Assembly: GCF_000018285.1 (NCBI RefSeq) | Contig: NC_009901.1 | Span: forward strand, 4,153,001 to 4,217,000 | DNA: 64,000 nucleotides | Source: Shewanella pealeana ATCC 700345 | GTDB taxonomy: Bacteria; Pseudomonadota; Gammaproteobacteria; Enterobacterales; Shewanellaceae | Direction: 5' to 3' | Part shown: one piece after another, positions 8,475 to 17,442 of the stretch | How positions within the stretch are numbered: position 1 is the stretch's first letter | Layout of the letters: every line of letters starts with the position of its first letter | The notes under the pieces: model-generated | The model's database searches: none | What the model saw: the letters and a program-made list of their open reading frames with translations, nothing else | Told to the model about the DNA's origin: nothing | Translations under genes and position numbers: made by a program

Positions 8475-10517
8475 GTGAAGAAAGCCGGGATCCTGCTATT
8501 GTGTCTGCTAATGCCGATGGCGACAGCATTTGCAGAACAAACCAAACCGCTTTCGGTTGATGTGCTGTGGCAACTCAACCGTATAGGCAGTCCAATTATT
8601 TCACCGCAGGGCGACAAAATTATCGCTCCTGTTACCCAATATGATGTACCTGAAGATAAAGGCTCGACTCAACTTTGGTTATTTGATAAAGACGGCGATA
8701 GCCAGCAAGCACTAACAGCCAAAGGTATGCGCGCTAGCGAAGCCACCTTCTCACCAGATGGAAAAACGCTGGCGTTTATCAGCAAACGCGATGAAGATGA
8801 AGCAGGCCAGGTTTACCTGCTACCGATGAACGGTCCAGGTGAAGCGCAAAAGCTTACTGATGTGCCAGGTGGCGTATACGGCATGAAGTGGGTCGGTAAA
8901 CATATCTACTTTATTAGCCGCATATTCCCGGGTAAGAACTGGGACGAGATGGCTAAGCAGTTAAAAGCCGACAAAGACACTAAAGTCTCTGCTCACCAAT
9001 GGACCGAACTGCCTTATTCAAGCTTTGACCACTGGATTGATGAAGACCGTGAGGCCCATGTATTCCGTATCCCAGCTACAGGCGGCGAGATTGAAGCCAT
9101 CACTCAGCCGCTGAGCCAGCAGTTACCACGCTCATCACAAAGCGCCTCAAGCTATGATATTGCGCCAAATGAACAGTGGATTGCCTTTACCGCCAATGGC
9201 TGGGACGCGGCAATGAAAACCCGCGAAGTTGATCCTAAGATTGATATCTTGTTAGCTAAAATTGGCAGCGGCAAAGCAGAAAACTTAACTCCTGATAACG
9301 AAGCGCCAAATAGCAGCCCGCAGTTTAGCCCTAATGGTAAAACCTTGGCCTTTACTCAGCAGCTTATTCACGGTTTCTATGCCGATACAACACGCCTAGT
9401 ATTGATGGATATGAAAAAGCGTCAACCAAAGGTGATTAACGACTCTTGGGATCGCTCTGTATCACGCTTTGGTTGGACCAAAGACAGCAAAGGTTTCTAC
9501 GCCGCAATTGATGATGCTGCCACCAGCCGCATTTATCATATTAATGCTAAAAACGGTAAGGTAAAAGCCATTAGCAAAGACACTAACTTTGGTAAGCCAG
9601 TGATGGCTAAAGACGGCACTATCGTGGCGACTAATGACAGCTTCTTATACCCTGCACGCCTTGTGACCATTAACCCACGTAACGGTAAAACCACCCGTCT
9701 AGATAGCTTTAACGACGATATCCTTGCTGATGTTGATATGGGCACTTATGAGTCGGTAACCTACAAGGGCTATAACGATCAAGACATTCAGATGTGGGTC
9801 CACTACCCACCAGGATTTGATCGCAGCAAGAAGTATCCGCTGATGATGCTAATCCACGGTGGCCCACACAATGCAATCTCTGATGGTTTCCACTACCGCT
9901 GGAACGCGCAGACATTCGCTTCTTGGGGTTACGTCACTGCATGGCCAAACTTCCATGGTTCGAGCGGCTTTGGCCAAGAGTTTGCAGACAGCATCAACCC
10001 AGACTGGAAGAACAAGTCATTAGAAGACGTGCTTAAGGCGGCTGATTGGTTTGAGCAAAAAGAGTGGATTGACAGTGAGCGTATGGTGGCTGGCGGCGCG
10101 AGCTATGGCGGCTACTTATCCTCAATTATTTTAGGTCAAGAACATCCATTTAATGCACTACTGATCCACGCTGCTGTGTATAACATGTACTCGCAAATGT
10201 CAGCTGACTTTGCCGTGCATAGCACGCGTTTTGGTCATTACTGGGAGAAACCAGAGATCTACAAGTCGATCTCTCCACACTACTTTGCTGAGAACTTTAA
10301 CACCCCAACTTTGGTGATCCACGGTCAGTTAGATTACCGCGTCCCCGTCGGCCAAGGTTTTGAGCTATTCCGTACTCTGCAGAGCCGTGGTGTTGAGTCT
10401 AAAATGATCTACTTCCCAGACGAGAATCACTGGATCATGAAGCCAAACAACTCTATCTATTGGTACAACCAAGTAGAAGATTGGATGACCCGCTTTGCCG
10501 AGCCAGGCGGACGTTAA
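8475..10517 (+). CDS. Exported S9-family prolyl oligopeptidase-type serine peptidase
   Basis: A signal peptide (MKKAGILLLCLLMPMATAFA) is followed by a beta-propeller-like region with WD40/TolB-type SPQGD and SPDGKTLAF repeats, then an alpha/beta-hydrolase domain from about residue 430. The oxyanion motif HGGPH precedes the nucleophile Ser543 in GASYGG, with Asp620 (GQLDYRVP) and His652 (ENHW) completing the triad. The family cleaves short peptides as dipeptidyl or acylaminoacyl peptidases, here in the periplasm. The start is GTG with AAGGAG eight bases upstream. It forms a single-gene unit closed by a symmetrical terminator. Confidence 0.94.
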   Translation: MKKAGILLLCLLMPMATAFAEQTKPLSVDVLWQLNRIGSPIISPQGDKIIAPVTQYDVPEDKGSTQLWLFDKDGDSQQALTAKGMRASEATFSPDGKTLAFISKRDEDEAGQVYLLPMNGPGEAQKLTDVPGGVYGMKWVGKHIYFISRIFPGKNWDEMAKQLKADKDTKVSAHQWTELPYSSFDHWIDEDREAHVFRIPATGGEIEAITQPLSQQLPRSSQSASSYDIAPNEQWIAFTANGWDAAMKTREVDPKIDILLAKIGSGKAENLTPDNEAPNSSPQFSPNGKTLAFTQQLIHGFYADTTRLVLMDMKKRQPKVINDSWDRSVSRFGWTKDSKGFYAAIDDAATSRIYHINAKNGKVKAISKDTNFGKPVMAKDGTIVATNDSFLYPARLVTINPRNGKTTRLDSFNDDILADVDMGTYESVTYKGYNDQDIQMWVHYPPGFDRSKKYPLMMLIHGGPHNAISDGFHYRWNAQTFASWGYVTAWPNFHGSSGFGQEFADSINPDWKNKSLEDVLKAADWFEQKEWIDSERMVAGGASYGGYLSSIILGQEHPFNALLIHAAVYNMYSQMSADFAVHSTRFGHYWEKPEIYKSISPHYFAENFNTPTLVIHGQLDYRVPVGQGFELFRTLQSRGVESKMIYFPDENHWIMKPNNSIYWYNQVEDWMTRFAEPGGR

Positions 10518-10554
10518 TCAAGCTTAGTTAAAGTCATTAAACTGCTTAAACTAA

Positions 10555-10578
10555 AAAGGCTGCCAATTGGCAGCCTTT
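10555..10578. terminator. Bidirectional terminator between S9 peptidase and DUF805 genes
   Basis: AAAGGCTGCC and GGCAGCCTTT form a perfect 10-bp stem around AATT, with A residues on the left and T residues on the right. The genes on either side converge here. Confidence 0.9.
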
Positions 10579-10595
10579 GTTATTACAGCTAACAC

Positions 10596-10961
10596 CTAAG
10601 CCAATTTAGGACTCATACCCCAGCTATTCTCTTCTGTTTTACTGTCGAGCACGCAGAAAACGAATATCGTAATCACACCAATGATTGGTACCAGAAGAAT
10701 AAGCAACCACCAACCACTCTTATTAATATCGTGTAGTCGGCGTACCGTCAGCGCAAGCCCTGGAATAAATACCGCTAGTGCATATAACCCACTAAATAGC
10801 CCCATTCCCGTCTCTAGGTTTATGGTGCCAAACATACCGTCAATAAAGGTCAGTACTATGCTAAAGATGATATTGAACAGCGCAAACATCCAATACTCTT
10901 TACGTCTTGAGCGGCCACTAAAATCGAAATACTTTTTTAGGGCGAGGAGATACCAATTCAT
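10596..10961 (-). CDS. DUF805 inner-membrane protein
   Basis: The 121-residue protein has the DUF805 hallmarks: an N-terminal MNWYLLALKKYFDFSGRSRR segment with the RSRRKEYW motif, about four hydrophobic helices, and the loop RRLHDINKSGWWLL near residue 80. The function of the family is not established. AAGGAAGT precedes the ATG. It is a single gene converging on the S9 peptidase. Confidence 0.93.
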   Translation of the reverse strand: MNWYLLALKKYFDFSGRSRRKEYWMFALFNIIFSIVLTFIDGMFGTINLETGMGLFSGLYALAVFIPGLALTVRRLHDINKSGWWLLILLVPIIGVITIFVFCVLDSKTEENSWGMSPKLA

Positions 10962-10977
10962 ACTTACTTCCTTTTAA

Positions 10978-11433
10978 GTTCCTTTTAAATTTCTTCAAAC
11001 AAGTCCAGCCAAACAATGGAGGAGCAGTTAAAGCTTATATAGCGACAAGAGTTTATATCTTCAAGATGAGTACACAAACGCTGAGTTTGAGACACATCAT
11101 CCTGATGTGAGCCGCACTAAAACCAGAGAGATTTCAGTACGTCATCCTTGTTGCGGAGCTTACCTTACTAATCCAAGCAATCAATGTCCAATCGTTGATA
11201 AAAAACAAGCCACTTACCTGAAGGTCACTTTTCAATCGCAGCAAACATCTACTGGATAATTATCAAACAACTTATTTAGCCAAAACCAAGCTCCATCACA
11301 AATCGACACTTTACTGAACCTAGTAACAATCTAAACACCTGTTCTTAAAAGGGTAATAGGCTATTATCCAATCAAAACCTAGCCGTGAAACCACTCTCGG
11401 CAGCAATCGATTCAGCGTTAATAGGACAGAAGT
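10978..11433. other. Intergenic region with one perfect inverted repeat
   Basis: CACATCA at 11093-11099 and TGATGTG at 11103-11109 form a perfect inverted repeat with a three-base spacer; this could be an operator or a short hairpin. Apart from it the 456 bases show no gene. It sits between two diverging genes, so both promoters should be here. Confidence 0.5.
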
Positions 11434-14400
11434 ATGGACGCATTTAGCCAGCTACAAGTTATCGAATTTAACCGCCACGACAGCGCTAGTATTGAGCAAG
11501 CCTTAAAGGCATATCAAGCTCAATTAGAAGCGCATCAAGCCTTTGATAGAGGCGGTCTATTCAACTTGATGTTTATGGATAACAGCAGCGGCACGCGTGA
11601 ACACCTGCAACTGGACATGCTACAAGATCAACAGCTTGCAATGGCAGCACTCTCACTCAATCCAGATGGCGGCCACTTAAGTAGTTATGTTGTCAGTGAT
11701 GAACGTCTGCTGTATCTATCTGAAACCCTATTATTTGCCCTAGCGCTAGAGCATGAGTCGCTCACACCACAGCTACGCAAGACTGCACAAGCCATGGTCA
11801 ACTACGCCCGCTTTGAAAACGACACCAGTGAGATGTGGCTCGATGAGACCCGAGTATTTGGCGCAGAACCCCTGTATATGATGGCGGCCAAAGACGCTAA
11901 TGACGCCACTTATTTAGCGCAGTTTTTTATCCCCTATTGGGATGGTGACCATGCGGTAGGCTATGGCGATATGTTGCTAAGCCTACTCAGGAAACATGGT
12001 TGGTGCGAGGCGATGATGAACGCCTTTATCTGGTGTGACAATCACAGCTTTAGATTCGCTTTTTACGGCAGTGATTGGGAACAACCAGCTCCAAGATACC
12101 AGCCACTTGGGGATTATTTAAAAGCTAATCCAGATAAATACCCACGCTTTATTGAGCTGGTTAAGCAACGCTTTCATGCCCAGCCTGCACTGGTATATAG
12201 CCAACATGACTCGCTGGAAGAGCAAAAGCCGATCCTCAATTTATATATCACCTTAATTGCAGAGTGTTGTGGTCTAGACAGTGAAGGGATGAGCGCTGAG
12301 CTGGCTGAGCACTTTATTCATGATAGCCTTGAAAATGAGGCGATGGACCTGCAAAATCTGCTAAAACATGAGCTTAATGGCAAACTCAGTTGTTACGCAG
12401 GCAGTATTGCCCAGCAACGAAAGCAACGAATTGAGCGCGCAGAGCGTAAAGAAGCACGCGATAAGTATCTAGGCGGACTTAAGATGGTCAGCGAGTTTAT
12501 GCTGAGCCTTGAAAATAGCCACGCTCTACTGTCTTACATATCTACTGGTGAAAATCCGGAGATCCTCGATGATATTGAATGCTTTAACATCATCCCTCAT
12601 AGTGAAAAGCACGCATTAACCTTTTTTGAAGCCATCCATGAGTCTTGCTGGGATATGGACGATTTTGACCATGTGCGCGATAATTTCCATGAGGTGATGG
12701 AGCACCTAGCAAAAGATTTGCTACAAGATAATGATGAGGACATGAGCGAAGCTGCAATCAATGGCTTTATCAGTCGAGTCAATGCTCGTGCAGATACGCA
12801 TTGTAATGATACGGAGCAGGCATCGGCTAACACTCAGCCGGCAAGCCAAGTACGCGACGCGCAAACCATGCTGCGCTTTGTCGACATTTTCTATCGTTTC
12901 TTTGGCCAGCAAGCCTTTAATGACGAAATGTGCGACCTGTTTACGGGCGAATCAGAATATCAAGCCATTATCAGCGTTGAACAATACTACGCCCGTTTCA
13001 TGCCAACCGATGCCACACCAAAGCTGGGTTCAGATGTAAGCAGAACGGAGCAAAAGGCACTTGAAAGCCTGCTCGATGAATTTATCGATATGGGTTACAA
13101 CCAGATCTCTGCTGAAATGCTTAAGCAAACTGATGAGCTATTTGCAAATCGCGCCTGCTTAGACTGCCAAGACTGGCCCGAAGATGAGCTAGGTATCGAC
13201 GCGCTTTGCGCTTACTTGCTGTTGCAAGATAAACAGCAAAATCACAATGATGACTACACCCAAGCCTTGCGAGCAAAGCTAAATGGCGTGTTTGAGCGTG
13301 CATTAAACTTGATGCTAGAAAACGCCAACATTTTAGGTGATGGTCCCTTTACTGAAAAAGGCTTAAACGACGTTGAGCAAGCACAAATCAAAGCTTACTT
13401 TACCGATACTGATCCTGAGCTTAATCAGCAACAGATGATAGCCCTATTAAACCAGCACCTTTTTAGCCAAGATATCTGTCGTCAGGCATTTTTATATTTC
13501 CCAAAAATTAGCCCAGTGCAAAAAAGCTATAGCTTCTTAGATGATCATGACGATGACTATCAACGCGTGGTACTGATTTGCTTATGGCTAAAACAACTCG
13601 ATATCCCCGAAGCCATTAACGCAGAGCGTATTTGGCAACTGCTAATCACTATGGCACCTATTAGAGTTGTTCATGTTATCGCTAAAGCCTTTAGCGAGCA
13701 TAGCCGTAAATTCAAGTGTGATTCGCCGTTAGATGAAATCAACTTCTTCGACATGCTAAACAGCCACGGCATAGATAAAGCCTTCACCTTGACCTACCAG
13801 GTTGAGCAGTTTAGCACTAGCACCTCACGTACAGGTGATTACCTTAACTTAGTGGAACTGATTGGAGAGCTCGTCGATGAGGACTCCGCGATTATAGATC
13901 AGAGCATGCTGGCCGCCGCAAGACGTAGTGATGCCAAGGCGTTACTGCGCGGCCTAGATTACAGCTATCAACCAATAAAGCTAGATTTTCATAAGCACGT
14001 GGCGATGCGTTTTCCAAGCATGCCTTTTGCACTCGATAATGAACTAAAGCAATGCCTGAGTGACTTTATCAAGCTAAACCACAACTCGTGGGAAGAGGTG
14101 ATTGAGAGCAAATTTACAGACTATGTGAGCTTCTCAGGCTTTGTCACTGACGCTGGCGAGCTACCTAAAAAGTTACGATTACCACTGACATTGCATCCTA
14201 ATGCCGATCTGAGTCAAACCCGCAGAAACGATAGGATGGATTGGATATGCTGCGAGATCTTGCTGCAAGTTGGCGACGAGCTACAGGTGTTAGTGGCTGA
14301 CAAAGATACCGTTAGAGAAGGCAATCTCTACCTCGGCGGCGAGGTGTTAATCCTTAACGACAAGGTAGACGCCCAAAGCGTTATTGATGCAGTCAAAAAC

Positions 14401-15030
14401 TTACCTAGTCCAGAAGAGCGCCGAAACGAAATTAACCAGAACCTATGGGCATATCTGCAAGGCGAGCTAGATTATGCTGAGTTTGCGCCGCAATTTAACC
14501 AATATGTCAGCTATGAAACCACGGCCAATTTGAAAGAGTATCGTAGCCATGCGTTAAGCCAGTATCTGTGGCTACTCGATGATGAACGCTGTGGCCGCTT
14601 AGTAGAACTACTCGCAAACCATAGCTACGCAGCCTATAAGGTGTTTACCGATGGCCTTGTAGATAGCTATATGGATCAGCTTGCTTTGCAGGGCAAAATG
14701 GATTTGGCCACGCGCCTAGCATGTAATGAAGATGCCTATGAAGCGGCGGCCAATCAAGTGCTGCTAGATTGGCTATTTAGCCGAAACGTTAAACGTGAAT
14801 ATCTACTGCTATATATGATCAAAAACTACCATCCATGTATGGGCGATTATATTGCAGCCATGGCGCGCCGAGATGAAATCAAGCCACTGATGTCATTCTT
14901 GCATATTGAAACCAAGGCTGATTTGGTCGATATATTGGCGAGCCATCCCTATGAGAATGATTTTATGACGCTATTTGCTAAAGAGAAGTCACGTAAAATC
15001 CGTGATCGAGTTGAGGCGGCATTAAGCTAA
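11434..15030 (+). CDS. Large protein of unknown function (1198 aa)
   Basis: I do not recognise any domain. The protein has no signal peptide and no membrane segment, so it is probably cytoplasmic. It is acidic and looks largely helical. A charged stretch near residues 330-350 (QQRKQRIERAERKEARDKYL) could be a coiled coil, and DDNDEDMSEAAI- and DDHDDDYQ-type acidic patches occur later. Helical, repeat-like blocks in the C-terminal third (WAYLQGELDYAEF, ARLACNEDAYEAA) suggest a scaffold-like solenoid, but this is inference. ATAGGACAG precedes the ATG. It is a single-gene unit ended by a strong terminator. Confidence 0.8.
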   Translation: MDAFSQLQVIEFNRHDSASIEQALKAYQAQLEAHQAFDRGGLFNLMFMDNSSGTREHLQLDMLQDQQLAMAALSLNPDGGHLSSYVVSDERLLYLSETLLFALALEHESLTPQLRKTAQAMVNYARFENDTSEMWLDETRVFGAEPLYMMAAKDANDATYLAQFFIPYWDGDHAVGYGDMLLSLLRKHGWCEAMMNAFIWCDNHSFRFAFYGSDWEQPAPRYQPLGDYLKANPDKYPRFIELVKQRFHAQPALVYSQHDSLEEQKPILNLYITLIAECCGLDSEGMSAELAEHFIHDSLENEAMDLQNLLKHELNGKLSCYAGSIAQQRKQRIERAERKEARDKYLGGLKMVSEFMLSLENSHALLSYISTGENPEILDDIECFNIIPHSEKHALTFFEAIHESCWDMDDFDHVRDNFHEVMEHLAKDLLQDNDEDMSEAAINGFISRVNARADTHCNDTEQASANTQPASQVRDAQTMLRFVDIFYRFFGQQAFNDEMCDLFTGESEYQAIISVEQYYARFMPTDATPKLGSDVSRTEQKALESLLDEFIDMGYNQISAEMLKQTDELFANRACLDCQDWPEDELGIDALCAYLLLQDKQQNHNDDYTQALRAKLNGVFERALNLMLENANILGDGPFTEKGLNDVEQAQIKAYFTDTDPELNQQQMIALLNQHLFSQDICRQAFLYFPKISPVQKSYSFLDDHDDDYQRVVLICLWLKQLDIPEAINAERIWQLLITMAPIRVVHVIAKAFSEHSRKFKCDSPLDEINFFDMLNSHGIDKAFTLTYQVEQFSTSTSRTGDYLNLVELIGELVDEDSAIIDQSMLAAARRSDAKALLRGLDYSYQPIKLDFHKHVAMRFPSMPFALDNELKQCLSDFIKLNHNSWEEVIESKFTDYVSFSGFVTDAGELPKKLRLPLTLHPNADLSQTRRNDRMDWICCEILLQVGDELQVLVADKDTVREGNLYLGGEVLILNDKVDAQSVIDAVKNLPSPEERRNEINQNLWAYLQGELDYAEFAPQFNQYVSYETTANLKEYRSHALSQYLWLLDDERCGRLVELLANHSYAAYKVFTDGLVDSYMDQLALQGKMDLATRLACNEDAYEAAANQVLLDWLFSRNVKREYLLLYMIKNYHPCMGDYIAAMARRDEIKPLMSFLHIETKADLVDILASHPYENDFMTLFAKEKSRKIRDRVEAALS

Positions 15031-15090
15031 GCAGCTTAAACCAACATCGTGAAGTCAATTAGTTTTAACGGTCACTTCAATGATGTAACT

Positions 15091-15124
15091 AAAAAGCGCT
15101 AGTCCATTTTTGCTAGCGCTTTTT
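15091..15124. terminator. Bidirectional terminator
   Basis: AAAAAGCGCTAG and CTAGCGCTTTTT form a perfect 12-bp stem around a 10-base loop. The A-rich left arm and T-rich right arm serve the two converging genes. Confidence 0.92.
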
Positions 15125-15140
15125 ATCATACCAATGCTAG

Positions 15141-16985
15141 TTAATCGGCCTTATCATTAACCAACCTAGGACCTGGGAAGGTCGGAATTTCAAGTTCATC
15201 CGGCAAGTTTGGCAGCAGCAATTGCACTCCCTCACGGCCACCTAACGCCTCAACAAACTTCCAGTTTGCGCCACTGTCTTTAGATACCCCAATCAAAGCC
15301 GACTCAGCCACTATATCGCCTACTGGCGAGCTCATATTGATTTCCATAGGCAGGTAACCGTAATATTCATCAAGCTCCTCCTGCATATAAATTTTTGTCG
15401 GTTTCTTGAATCTTGTCGACTCAAGCTTAAGACCTTCGCTTTGTAACTTATCCATCATTGCTGCTATCTCACGCTTCAATGCAGCTTCACCACCCGCGTT
15501 ATCAATAACGTCACTAAGAGCAAAGCGCGTATAAGCGTCGTAATCCTTATCGATAATAGACTGCCTCATGACTTTAGCTGCAACTAACGCCTTGTCGGCA
15601 ATAAGCTCACCGTTTTGATCGAAATATTTTTGCTCACCCGCTGCTTGCTGAGCAGCTAAAGTCGTCTGTGACTCATTAATCAATCTAGGCTCTGGGAAAA
15701 TCGGGATCACAAGCGCATCCGGCAGGTTTGGTAGCAAAACAAGCACTTCCTCACGCCCAATGGAAGCCTCTACAAATTTCCAGGTTTGGCCGATATCTTT
15801 AGAGAACCCAATCAAAGCCGTCTCTGCAACACCATCGCCTATAGGCGTGCTCATATTGATCTCCATAGGCAGGTAAACGTAATATTCGTCCACCTCCTCC
15901 TCTTGCAGAAACATTTTTGTCGGCCCGTTGAATATCGTCGAGACCTGCTTAATACCATCACGCTGCAAGTTGTCTATTATTGCTGCTGTACCAATTTTAA
16001 ATGCAGCTTCACCGCCCGCATACTCAATCATGTAGCTAAAGGCGAAGCGCATATAGGTGTCGTAATCCTTATCGATAATAGACTGCTGCATGACCTTAGC
16101 TTCAGTTAGGGCCTTTTCAACAATGAGCTCGCCATTTTCGTCGAAGTATTTTTGCTCGCCAGTAGGTTGCCGAGCAACCAGCGCAGTCTCCCACTTAAGT
16201 GCCCCGTTAGGCCAAAACTCCTGATGCATGCCATTACCATTGGCATCAAACAGTGTCTTTTCTTCTAGCCCGCCATCTTTAAAATAGCGCTCATTCACAC
16301 CTATCAACTCGCCATCTTGGTAATTGCGCAAAGTGTCCAAGTGCCCATCGAAGTCATAGTTCTTAAACGTCCCCTGCTTTACCCCATCTTCAAAATACCC
16401 CTCTTCTAGGAGTAGGCCATCTTTAGAAAACTGCTTTTGCACACCACTGGGATGTTGAGAATCAAATCTTAAGCTGCCGTCATCAAAAAATATCTGCCAA
16501 TGACCCACCTTATCGCCATCAAGCTTATAGCCCCGACTCTGCAACTGACCATTTTCATAAAAGTTCTCTACTAGCTCGGGCTTAGGCTCGACCTTAGGCG
16601 TTATGGGAAAGTCTGCCGTTTGGATGGTAAAGTTGATATGAATGCTATCGCCTCTTTCACGCTCAGCTTCGGGCAGTGCCTCCATAGTGACAAGTAGCGC
16701 CTCCATTGAACGCTGCAACTGCTCTTTAGCAATGGCATCAAACTCAGCAGAGCCACTGGACTCGTGAACCTTAGTGTGCACATCGCCGCCCGCGTCATAA
16801 TCCACCGCCACAATCACTTTTAATTGGCTGAATTCGGAATTAGCCTGTGTCTCTTTCACTGCCTGCCCCAAGCTTAAATTGAAACACGTATTGAAGGTAT
16901 CACACACCATTTGAGCGGGTTTATCACTGCAACCAGACAGCAACAAAGCTGCGGTAACGCTGGCAATAAGAGTTAATATTTTCAT
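15141..16985 (-). CDS. Lipoprotein with MORN-like repeats and a tandemly duplicated C-terminal module
   Basis: A lipoprotein signal (MKILTLIASVTAALLLSGC, Cys19) precedes an N-terminal domain with TonB-C-like features (VDYDAGGDVHTKVHESSGSA, residues about 60-80). Residues 140-290 hold YwqK/MORN-like repeats (ENGQLQSRGYKLDG, FKDGGLEEKTLFDANG), as in antitoxin-like and surface repeat proteins. The rest consists of two copies of a 160-residue module, residues 276-437 and 450-610, with shared landmarks SIIDKDYD, YLPMEINMS, KFVEA and LLPNLPD. The function is unknown. It is probably anchored in an envelope membrane. It converges on the 1198-residue gene. Confidence 0.85.
   Translation of the reverse strand: MKILTLIASVTAALLLSGCSDKPAQMVCDTFNTCFNLSLGQAVKETQANSEFSQLKVIVAVDYDAGGDVHTKVHESSGSAEFDAIAKEQLQRSMEALLVTMEALPEAERERGDSIHINFTIQTADFPITPKVEPKPELVENFYENGQLQSRGYKLDGDKVGHWQIFFDDGSLRFDSQHPSGVQKQFSKDGLLLEEGYFEDGVKQGTFKNYDFDGHLDTLRNYQDGELIGVNERYFKDGGLEEKTLFDANGNGMHQEFWPNGALKWETALVARQPTGEQKYFDENGELIVEKALTEAKVMQQSIIDKDYDTYMRFAFSYMIEYAGGEAAFKIGTAAIIDNLQRDGIKQVSTIFNGPTKMFLQEEEVDEYYVYLPMEINMSTPIGDGVAETALIGFSKDIGQTWKFVEASIGREEVLVLLPNLPDALVIPIFPEPRLINESQTTLAAQQAAGEQKYFDQNGELIADKALVAAKVMRQSIIDKDYDAYTRFALSDVIDNAGGEAALKREIAAMMDKLQSEGLKLESTRFKKPTKIYMQEELDEYYGYLPMEINMSSPVGDIVAESALIGVSKDSGANWKFVEALGGREGVQLLLPNLPDELEIPTFPGPRLVNDKAD
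15156..16160 (-). repeat. Tandem intragenic duplication (two copies, 522-bp period)
   Basis: Copy 1 covers 15675-16160 and copy 2 covers 15156-15638. Both begin with codons for GEQKYFD and end near PRLxN. The DNA remains visibly similar, for example in the GCCTCC/CTTATCGATAATAGACTGC-type stretches, so the duplication is fairly recent or kept by selection. Confidence 0.88.
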
Positions 16986-17120
16986 AAATTCACAGGCTTA
17001 CTAAAAAGATAGCGAGCATGCTAGATGAAAACGTTAAATTTGGGTTATATCAGTATGCTTTATGTGTAGCGGTTCACAAACAATGCTCAACTCAATAAGA
17101 ATAAGCAATAAAACCAAGTC

Positions 17121-17280
17121 ACTAAATCAGAGAGACACAAGCTTAAAGAGAGACAAACTGCTCAGTGAAGTTAAATTGACAGAGAAAGTAAAGCTTAAAC
17201 ACTGCAAGAATTAGAACAGATCGAAGCGACATTTGAAGCCGCTGAAGACAGATGAGCCCCAAGCAATTAAAACACTGTAA
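17121..17280 (+). pseudogene. Decayed copy of the 3' half of the small gene at 19886-20182
   Basis: This noncoding stretch matches 20021-20190 for most of its length. Shared blocks include ACTAAA-CAGAGAGACAC, GAAGTTAAATTGACAGAG, GAAGCGACATTTGAAGCC and AAGCAATTAA. A five-base deletion after the AGACAAACTG block and a second deletion after AAGCTTAAA break the reading frame, and no start is present. It is therefore a truncated, frameshifted paralogue remnant lying about 2.9 kb before the intact copy. The segment from 17036 to 17120 has only faint similarity. Confidence 0.82.
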
Positions 17281-17288
17281 GATTCAGC

Positions 17289-17318
17289 CAGCCAAAGCGG
17301 GCATGCCCGCTTTGGCTG
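17289..17318. terminator. 30-bp perfect palindrome, probable terminator
   Basis: The two 15-base halves are exact reverse complements (left half CAGCCAAAGCGGGCA). As RNA it gives a stem of about 13 bp with a four-base loop in either direction. It lies beyond the stop of the minus-strand hydrolase and just after the pseudogene remnant. No T run follows, so a role as terminator is likely but not certain. Confidence 0.65.
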
Positions 17319-17442
17319 AGTGACAGCGAAGTTTATCTCGATGCAGCAAGCCGTCAGCTCTCCCAATCCGTAGAGGAGGAGATGGCAAACTCTGTATGCA
17401 TCGGATGTTGCTTCAGCTGCTATAGCTCAGCCCTTTCCTATG

